Part shown: positions 1 to 4,300 of the stretch, one piece after another | How positions within the stretch are numbered: the stretch's first letter is position 1 | Layout: each line of letters opens with the position of its first letter | NCBI GenBank assembly: GCA_051745265.1 | Contig: JBNJDW010000081.1 | Span: 1-7,852, forward strand | Source: JBNJDW01 sp051745265 | GTDB taxonomy: Bacteria; Pseudomonadota; Alphaproteobacteria; Micavibrionales; CSBR16-224 | DNA: 7,852 nucleotides | Reading direction: 5' to 3' | Notes under the pieces: model-generated | Database searches by the model: none | What the model was told of the DNA's origin: nothing | What the model saw: the letters and a program-made list of their open reading frames with translations, nothing else | Translations under genes and position numbers: made by a program

Positions 1-714
1 ATGGGGGCTGCAACGGCAGCGGCCTTAAAATCAGCCGGCGCCAAAATCGTGCTGATTGATCTGTCTGATAGCGTGAGCGCCAAGGCCGAAGAGCTTGGCG
101 GCATCGGATATCAGTGCGATGTCCCTGACGAAGCGGCTGTACGTGCTGTACTTGATAAGATTGAAGCCGAACAGGGCACGCCGCGCATTGTCGTTAATTG
201 TGCCGGCATCTGTCCCGGCGCCCGGGTTTTGGGCCGCGAAGAACCGCATCCGCTGGATTTATTTGAAAAAACCGTCAAAATCAATCTGATCGGCTCTTTC
301 AACATCCTGCGCCTGACCGCTGAACGGATGAGCAAGGCTGATGAACTGAACGCAGATGGGGAGCGCGGCGTTGTCATCAATACCGCCTCGGTCGCGGCTT
401 TCGAAGGACAGATCGGGCAGGCCGCCTATGCCGCGTCCAAAGGCGGGGTTGTCGGCATGACCCTGCCGATCGCCCGTGAATTTGCTAAATTCGGCATCCG
501 TGTTGTCAGCATCGCCCCCGGGATCATGGAAACCCCGATGATTTCCGCCATGCCTGAACACGTACAGGACAGTCTGAAAGAAACCATGCTGTTCCCCCGC
601 CGCCTTGGCAAGGCCGATGAATTTGCCCGTCTGGCCTTACATATCTGTGAAAACGCGATGATTAACGGTGAAACCATCCGCCTTGACGGTGCGCTGCGGC
701 TGGCCCCTAAATAA
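1..714 (+). CDS. 3-hydroxyacyl-CoA dehydrogenase, type-2 (HSD17B10-like) short-chain dehydrogenase, 5' truncated
   Basis: This is an NAD(P)-dependent short-chain dehydrogenase/reductase missing its N-terminus. The first visible codons, M-G-A-A-T-A, correspond to the end of the TGGxSGxG nucleotide-binding loop, so the ATG at position 1 is internal and the true start lies upstream of the window. Visible landmarks (counted from position 1) are D20 at the end of beta-2, the N-C-A-G motif at 66-69, structural N95, and the catalytic S130, Y143 and K147 (YxxxK). The segments N-T-A-S-V-A-A-F-E-G and G-M-T-L-P-I-A-R closely resemble human HSD17B10, which oxidises L-3-hydroxyacyl-CoA in beta-oxidation and branched-chain amino acid breakdown. 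A cytoplasmic fatty-acid or isoleucine catabolic role is inferred; another SDR substrate cannot be excluded. It ends 8 bases from the convergent phhB-like gene. Confidence 0.9.
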   Translation: MGAATAAALKSAGAKIVLIDLSDSVSAKAEELGGIGYQCDVPDEAAVRAVLDKIEAEQGTPRIVVNCAGICPGARVLGREEPHPLDLFEKTVKINLIGSFNILRLTAERMSKADELNADGERGVVINTASVAAFEGQIGQAAYAASKGGVVGMTLPIAREFAKFGIRVVSIAPGIMETPMISAMPEHVQDSLKETMLFPRRLGKADEFARLALHICENAMINGETIRLDGALRLAPK

Positions 715-722
715 ACAAAGGC

Positions 723-1013
723 TCAATAGGCATATTTATCCATGGCTTTGGCCATATCAATATCCAGCGTCGTAACGCCGCCGGCATCATGGGTGGCCAA
801 TGTGACTTCGACCTTATTATAAACATTAAACCATTCCGGATGATGGTTCATCTGTTCGGCCTTCAACGCCGCCCGGCTCATAAAGCCAAAAGCGGCATTG
901 AAATCCTTGAACGTGAAGCTTTTGGAGATCGCTTCGCGACCGTCGACCTCCTGCCAGCCGGATAAATTTTCAAGTTCTTCGACTATTTCTTGACGAGAAA
1001 GCTTTTTAGGCAT
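723..1013 (-). CDS. phhB: Pterin-4a-carbinolamine dehydratase
   Basis: A 96-residue protein, the usual size for the family. It dehydrates 4a-hydroxytetrahydropterin to quinonoid dihydropterin, recycling the cofactor of aromatic amino acid hydroxylases; some bacterial homologues serve other pterin enzymes. The full family signature is visible: E53-x3-H57-H58-P59, Y65 five residues after P59, then H75 and D84 at the expected spacing. H57, H58 and H75 are the active-site histidines by family knowledge. A GGGAGA ribosome binding site lies about ten bases upstream of the ATG, supporting this start. No phenylalanine hydroxylase gene is visible next to it, so the physiological partner is unknown. 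It is convergent with the dehydrogenase gene and divergent from the zincin-like gene. Confidence 0.95.
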   Translation of the reverse strand: MPKKLSRQEIVEELENLSGWQEVDGREAISKSFTFKDFNAAFGFMSRAALKAEQMNHHPEWFNVYNKVEVTLATHDAGGVTTLDIDMAKAMDKYAY

Positions 1014-1085
1014 TTATTTTAATCTCCCGATTCGTTATACTAAACGTACATTCTATTCCATGCTTCCAATTCTTGGGGGAAAGCC
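1014..1085. promoter_or_regulatory. Divergent promoter region between phhB and the zincin-like gene
   Basis: A 72-base gap between two divergent genes must hold both promoters. TATACT at 1036-1041 (+) is a good -10 hexamer, and its complement gives GTATAAC on the minus strand, so the same AT-rich spot might serve either direction. No clear TTGACA-like -35 stands at 16-18 bases on either side, so the promoter call is weak. The stretch GGGGGAAAG at 1075-1083 supplies the ribosome binding site for the TTG start at 1086. Confidence 0.35.
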
Positions 1086-1529
1086 TTGCAAAGTCAAACC
1101 ATTATGATGGGGTACACCAACCCACCTGCTATCGAAGACCTACTGACCATTGCGGAAGAAATCGTTGACAGTCTGCCAGATGGTCTTGAGAGATACACTG
1201 GCAAACTGCGCATTGAAGTCGAAGATTTCCCGGATGATTTTATCGTAGCTGAGCTCGACCTTGATAATCTGTACGACATTTTCGGCGTTTATCAAACCTC
1301 GGGCCCGTCGGCCTTGAACCGTACGTCTTCTGTACGTAAGCAGGATGTGCTGTACTTGTATCGCCGTCCGATCCTCGATGCCTGGTGTGAAACCGGTGAG
1401 GATTTTCAGGCCCTGTTAAACCGTATCATTTTACAGGAAATCGGCTACCACTTCGGCTTCAGCGATGATGAAATCGAAATGTATGAAGAAGAAATGCTGC
1501 CCGAGCCCAATCTGATCCTGTGCGAATAA
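1086..1529 (+). CDS. Zincin-like metallopeptidase family protein (DUF1025/Zincin_1 type) with a degenerate zinc site
   Basis: A 147-residue protein of the small bacterial zincin-like family (PF06262 type). Family features seen are the E-V-E-D-F-P-D segment at 45-51, the Y-R-R-P-I-L-D-x-W-C-E-T-G-E-D stretch around 92-106, and the helix that normally carries HExxH. In relatives this helix reads H-E-I-G-H-H-F-G; here it reads Q117-E118-I119-G120-Y121-H122-F-G. Both histidines of HExxH are therefore replaced while the glutamate and the following H122 remain. Peptidase activity is doubtful; a structural or altered metal role is possible. The start is TTG at 1086, chosen because GGGGGA lies 5-7 bases upstream; ATG at 1104 or 1107 is possible but too far from that site. 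The reading frame is otherwise intact, with a very acidic C-terminus (D127 onward), and ends before a strong hairpin. Confidence 0.82.
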   Translation: MQSQTIMMGYTNPPAIEDLLTIAEEIVDSLPDGLERYTGKLRIEVEDFPDDFIVAELDLDNLYDIFGVYQTSGPSALNRTSSVRKQDVLYLYRRPILDAWCETGEDFQALLNRIILQEIGYHFGFSDDEIEMYEEEMLPEPNLILCE

Positions 1530-1575
1530 AAACAGACCGGTTAGTGCCCTATAACCACCCGCCATATTTAAAACA

Positions 1576-1617
1576 AGCGGCAGGGCCGCAACACGCCCTG
1601 CCAGCTCCAGTTTTTTT
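1576..1617. terminator. Bidirectional intrinsic terminator between convergent genes
   Basis: A perfect 8-bp stem, GGCAGGGC (1579-1586) with GCCCTGCC (1595-1602), encloses an 8-base loop. It can be extended by three pairs (AGC 1576-1578 with GCT 1604-1606) past one bulged A. On the plus strand seven Ts follow at 1611-1617, four bases after the extended stem. On the minus strand the hairpin is followed by TTGTTTT (from AAAACAA, 1570-1576). It sits between the stops of the zincin-like gene (+) and the anchor-protein gene (-), so it probably ends both transcripts. Confidence 0.8.
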
Positions 1618-1634
1618 ATCCACGACCATTTAGC

Positions 1635-2237
1635 TTAGTAGCGTTTAATCTCGGTATATTCACCATTGGTTTTGATGGTAATCGCCAACGGCTCTTTGGT
1701 ACGATTGCGCCAAAACCACCCGTGACCACCGTTAAAAGCAGCCTCAAGAGTGCCTTCACGCTTCACATCAGAGCCTTTATAATAATTATGGTAGTCAATT
1801 TTGAACTCTTTTGAGTTGCCGTGGACATCGAAATTGGCTTTTCCACCATCAGTTTCCCATACATATTCAACCTTTGCACCCTTTGCCATCGTAACCTTCA
1901 CTTCGGTACCTTCATCAGGGGCGAGCGTGAATGTCATTTCATGGCTTTGAATAGAAACGTCTTCTGTCACGATTTGCGGTTCTGGCTCAACCGTGGCAAC
2001 AGCCTCGGCCTCTTTGAGCGCATCTTCCTCCGCTTCATGAGCCAGAGAATCCTTAATTTCTCCCATACGTTTAAGACCCAGGGCCTTGCCGATGCCCGTC
2101 GGATCAATGCCATATTCAGCTGGCATGACCACCGTCACCAATAAAACGCCCGCAACGACTGCTGCTAGTATCGTTGATTTGACCAATTTTACCGTAGAGG
2201 GCACTTCTGTATCAGAAGGTATGTTTGAATTATACAT
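1635..2237 (-). CDS. Single-pass transmembrane anchor protein of the metal cluster
   Basis: A 200-residue protein resembling those annotated as 'transmembrane anchor protein' that accompany HupE/UreJ-type genes in proteobacteria; this is from memory of the family, not a search. A short polar N-terminus is followed by one hydrophobic helix at about 21-40 (S-T-I-L-A-A-V-V-A-G-V-L-L-V-T-V-V-M), then a conserved-looking A-E-Y-G-I-D-P-T-G-I-G-K motif at 40-51. A charged helix or linker spans 58-90, rich in E and A. A beta-rich domain fills about 94-200 with H139, H150, H172 and an H-G-W-F-W-R-N-R motif at 172-179. The outer domain is predicted to lie in the periplasm. A good AAGGA ribosome binding site precedes the ATG. 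It is the last gene of the cluster, 30 bases after the HupE-like gene. Its molecular role is unknown; an accessory or metal-delivery role is inferred from context. Confidence 0.8.
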   Translation of the reverse strand: MYNSNIPSDTEVPSTVKLVKSTILAAVVAGVLLVTVVMPAEYGIDPTGIGKALGLKRMGEIKDSLAHEAEEDALKEAEAVATVEPEPQIVTEDVSIQSHEMTFTLAPDEGTEVKVTMAKGAKVEYVWETDGGKANFDVHGNSKEFKIDYHNYYKGSDVKREGTLEAAFNGGHGWFWRNRTKEPLAITIKTNGEYTEIKRY

Positions 2238-2267
2238 GATTATTTTCCTTATCTTAAAGGGTTGAAT

Positions 2268-2990
2268 TTATTGAACGATATAGCCTGTAATCTGATATCC
2301 CATCAGCAGAAAACCTAACATCATTATGAAAGCGTTGGCATGATAGGCTTGCTTCATAAAACGGCCGGATTTACGCCAATAACTGATCAAAATCAAAATA
2401 GCCACAAGAGCCAGAATTTGACCAATTTCCACGCCGATATTGAAGAAGATCAGATTGGCAACAAGACCATCCGGAGATAATTCATATTCCAGAATCTTTG
2501 TTGCAAGGCCAAAACCATGCATCAGACCAAACAGGAAAGTCGCAACCTTGGTATTCGGTTGAAACCCAAACCAGCGCTGATATGCGCCCATATTATCCAA
2601 TGCCTTATAAACCACTGAAAAGCCAATAATGGCATCAATGATGTAGGCGCTGATATTAATTTCCATCAACACACCTGAAAGCAATGTAATCACATGACCA
2701 ACTGCAAACAGGGTCACATAAATTGCGACATCTTTCAGACGGTAGAGAAAGAAAATGACACCAAGCAGAAACAACAAATGATCATACCCCGTCATCATGT
2801 GTTTTGCGCCTAGATAAATAAACGGGATGGAATGGACGCCCGTTGTTTCCTGAATATAGCCCTTATCACCCACGGTCACACCATGCGCCCAGGCCTCCGG
2901 AATAATTCCGAATAGTCCAATCAACATCAAGGCCAAACCTATACAAGCGTAAAGGCGGTCTTGTGCCGTCTCAAAATATAAAAACTTCAT
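2268..2990 (-). CDS. HupE/UreJ-family membrane protein, putative metal permease
   Basis: A 240-residue multi-pass inner-membrane protein of the HupE/UreJ_2 type. Family hallmarks, numbered from the chosen start, are H36-G just after an N-terminal hydrophobic segment that may be a cleaved signal (ends A-W-A), H64-M-M-T-G-Y-D-H71 with L-L-F-L-L-G, G-H99-V-I-T-L, L-M-H158-G-F-G-L-A and F-F-N-I-G-V-E188-I-G-Q. About six to seven hydrophobic helices are visible. HupE/UreJ relatives transport nickel or cobalt; this branch is less well characterised and the metal is inferred. ATG at 2990 is preferred because GGAGAAGA lies upstream at a usable distance, whereas the in-frame TTG at 3026, which would add 12 residues, has no ribosome binding site. 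The preceding His-rich gene and following anchor gene run in the same direction, probably as one operon. Its ribosome binding site falls within a predicted hairpin. Confidence 0.88.
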   Translation of the reverse strand: MKFLYFETAQDRLYACIGLALMLIGLFGIIPEAWAHGVTVGDKGYIQETTGVHSIPFIYLGAKHMMTGYDHLLFLLGVIFFLYRLKDVAIYVTLFAVGHVITLLSGVLMEINISAYIIDAIIGFSVVYKALDNMGAYQRWFGFQPNTKVATFLFGLMHGFGLATKILEYELSPDGLVANLIFFNIGVEIGQILALVAILILISYWRKSGRFMKQAYHANAFIMMLGFLLMGYQITGYIVQ

Positions 2991-3000
2991 AGTAAATCTT

Positions 3001-3039
3001 CTCCATTTTTGAAGAGTTCTGTTCAAAAGTAAAATGGAG
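3001..3039 (-). promoter_or_regulatory. Inverted repeat covering the HupE-like ribosome binding site
   Basis: CTCCATTTT (3001-3009) and AAAATGGAG (3031-3039) form a perfect 9-bp inverted repeat with a 21-base loop. On the transcribed (minus) strand the downstream arm contains the GGAG that serves the start at 2990, so folding would hide it. The upstream arm shares three bases (3037-3039) with the hairpin at 3037-3053, making the two structures mutually exclusive. The repeat is seen directly; regulation is inferred. Confidence 0.5.
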
Positions 3040-3053
3040 GCTTGAAAAGCCTC
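3037..3053 (-). terminator. Intercistronic hairpin after the His-rich gene (weak terminator or RNA-stability element)
   Basis: A perfect 7-bp stem, GAGGCTT with AAGCCTC around a 3-base loop, begins 14 bases after the stop codon of the His-rich gene. On the minus strand it is followed by CATTTTACTTTTG, a T-rich but interrupted run, so it could act as an inefficient terminator, attenuator or mRNA-stabilising hairpin within the operon rather than a full stop. Confidence 0.5.
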
Positions 3054-3067
3054 GGATCAGGAGATTC

Positions 3068-3523
3068 CTAAATCCGTAGGCGCTGTGTTGAGAGATAAAG
3101 CGGGATTTTATCCGGCCTTATTCGTCGCATATCAGTAAACGCGCGACGCTGGATAAAAGCCAGTTCATATCGCGGTATAGTATTAATAACCGCAACCGGT
3201 GCATAATCAATATCCTGCGCATCCAGCACTGGGGCTTTTAGAACAATTTGCGCCGGGCTTTGCAGATCAACATGCAGGAAATCATTAAAATATGTTACGA
3301 CATCAAAACGTATCGGGTGATGGGCTGCCTTTTCAGTTTCTGTGCTGTGGCTATGCACCTCATGGCTGTGGCTGTGGTTTTCTGAACTATGGTGCTCGGC
3401 TTGATGGTCGTGTAACGCATGAACAGACCCATGAGGCAACCATGGTGCAAAAGCTGACATAAACAGCAGCAAAGCCAAAAACATTGAAAAGAGCTTTTTC
3501 ATACCCTGAATATATAAAAACAT
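3068..3523 (-). CDS. Exported histidine-rich putative metal-binding protein
   Basis: A 151-residue protein with a Sec-type signal: K9-K10, a hydrophobic core at about 11-24, and a likely cleavage near A24-F-A26. A histidine-rich stretch follows, with 13 histidines between residues 31 and 69, many as H-x-H or H-S-H. The rest (70-151) is unremarkable, with one more His at 84 and a basic C-terminal tail. Such His tracts typically bind Zn, Ni, Co or Cu in the periplasm; the particular metal is not deducible. The start at 3523 has a weak AAGAG ribosome binding site. ATG at 3502 (residue 8) gives a more classical signal peptide but has AGGG only one base upstream, so the start is uncertain. It is the first gene of the probable three-gene metal cluster. 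Resemblance to small His-containing proteins of Czc-type efflux loci is only general; no family was firmly recognised. Confidence 0.78.
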   Translation of the reverse strand: MFLYIQGMKKLFSMFLALLLFMSAFAPWLPHGSVHALHDHQAEHHSSENHSHSHEVHSHSTETEKAAHHPIRFDVVTYFNDFLHVDLQSPAQIVLKAPVLDAQDIDYAPVAVINTIPRYELAFIQRRAFTDMRRIRPDKIPLYLSTQRLRI

Positions 3524-3670
3524 TCGCGCTCTTACAAGCAGATTGAATGGCCTGCTAGATTTCTAAAACCTTATAACTTCCCTTTTTTCGGCTGCCTCAT
3601 GCTCTGTTATTGCCATCGGGATACCCGTCAGCTCATCAGCTCTCCGATCAGCCTTTTAGTCTCAACGCGC
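3524..3670. other. Intergenic region upstream of the metal cluster
   Basis: This 147-base region should hold the promoter of the minus-strand metal cluster and the end of the secreted-protein gene. TATAAG on the minus strand (within 3571-3577) is a possible -10, but no convincing -35 accompanies it, which would suit an activator-dependent promoter. A tandem 8-base repeat, TCAGCTCA then TCAGCTCT (3628-3643), and a small CGGG/CCCG inverted repeat with a 3-base loop (3617-3627) are visible and might be operator elements. No T-tract terminator for the gene ending at 3671 was found. Confidence 0.3.
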
Positions 3671-4195
3671 TTACAGATTTTGCTGTCTTATCGGTTTTGA
3701 CGGCTTGGGTTCAAACAGGCACAGACGCATTGTCCGGGTTTTCTTTTGATAACAGCCCTGTAAGCCATGCGATTCCGACCTGTCATTCACCAACATGGCC
3801 GCATTCTGTAAGGAGGCTGAATTCATATCTTTTGTCCGATAATCATAGGACATACAATAAAGCTCGACCTGCGGCAAAGGCGGACAGGCATCCAGCTTTT
3901 TATCCAGCAATGATGACAGCTCTGTATGTTCCGGATTTTCATGTTTGAAACGGGCCAAGGCCTCCCCGGCGATTTTCTGGTCGCCCACCAACAGTCGTAC
4001 GGATTTATCAACACCGGTCGCCGCTGTATTGACCAAAGCAGAAGAAAGGCGCATAACGACATTCTGATCTTCTGATTCTGCATAGCTTCGATCGTGAAAG
4101 GCCAAAGATGATACCGCGACCATAACGACAAAGAAGAAAATGGCCTGTGCGCGTTGTCTTTTGTTCTTATTTTCATGTTTATTTTTGTTTTTCAT
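3671..4195 (-). CDS. Hypothetical exported or membrane-anchored four-cysteine protein
   Basis: A 174-residue protein that I do not recognise. It starts with a very basic, Lys/Asn-rich segment (1-16), then a hydrophobic stretch at about 18-33 and a plausible signal-peptidase site after S-Y-A39, so it is probably exported or held by one helix. The mature part has a helical-looking region (45-103) and a C-terminal part with four cysteines at 104, 114, 148 and 159, which could form two disulfides in the periplasm. The tail is basic and proline-containing. GGGGTGGGATC precedes the ATG, giving an acceptable if irregular ribosome binding site. Preference over the overlapping frames rests on the signal-like N-terminus, the start site and the orderly layout relative to neighbours. 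It is divergent from the ankyrin gene and lies upstream of, but perhaps outside, the metal operon (147-base gap). Confidence 0.65.
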   Translation of the reverse strand: MKNKNKHENKNKRQRAQAIFFFVVMVAVSSLAFHDRSYAESEDQNVVMRLSSALVNTAATGVDKSVRLLVGDQKIAGEALARFKHENPEHTELSSLLDKKLDACPPLPQVELYCMSYDYRTKDMNSASLQNAAMLVNDRSESHGLQGCYQKKTRTMRLCLFEPKPSKPIRQQNL

Positions 4196-4300
4196 GATCC
4201 CACCCCTTTTCTTTTTAATTTTAAATAAAATTGATTACCATTCAGTTAGCATTTGACATAAAACCGCCCCTGTGGTAATTTTTTTATTCAGGAGTTATCC
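4196..4300. promoter_or_regulatory. Divergent intergenic region between secreted-protein and ankyrin genes
   Basis: A 105-base AT-rich gap that must carry the promoters of both divergent genes. The plus-strand promoter is clear and listed separately. For the minus strand, AT-rich stretches at 4213-4232 offer TAAAAT/TTTTAT-like -10 elements, but no good -35 at normal spacing was found. No extended palindrome that would suggest a shared operator was seen. Confidence 0.4.
4253..4281 (+). promoter_or_regulatory. Sigma70-type promoter of the ankyrin gene
   Basis: A perfect TTGACA -35 at 4253-4258 is followed after exactly 17 bases by TAATTT at 4276-4281, which keeps the T, A and final T of TATAAT. 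The start codon at 4301 lies 20 bases beyond, with AGGAG at 4290-4294 and a six-base spacer. This predicts a short leader and constitutive or moderately strong expression. Confidence 0.6.

Noticed and set aside
1..3. ATG at position 1 as the true start of the dehydrogenase
   Set aside because: A start here would lack the first beta strand and most of the glycine-rich nucleotide-binding loop; the M-G fits inside the TGGxSGxG motif of relatives.
2991..3026. Upstream TTG start for the HupE-like gene (12 extra residues)
   Set aside because: No ribosome binding site precedes it, whereas the ATG at 2990 has GGAGAAGA upstream, and the extra residues show no family resemblance.
3560..3582. Possible Zur box (GTTATA-type half site) upstream of the His-rich gene
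   Set aside because: Only one half, GTTATA, is present on the minus strand; the facing half reads GGTTTT instead of TATAAC, so the palindrome is not supported.
3617..3627. CGGG/CCCG inverted repeat as a terminator for the secreted-protein gene
   Set aside because: The stem is only four base pairs and no T-run follows on the minus strand.
3610..3948. Plus-strand 112-codon open frame opposite the secreted-protein gene
   Set aside because: It has no good ribosome binding site or recognisable domain, and it lies antisense to a frame that encodes a signal-like N-terminus and fits the gene layout.
3823..4176. Second minus-strand frame overlapping the 174-residue gene
   Set aside because: It starts inside the better-supported frame, and its Trp/Met/Cys-rich composition is typical of an out-of-frame shadow.
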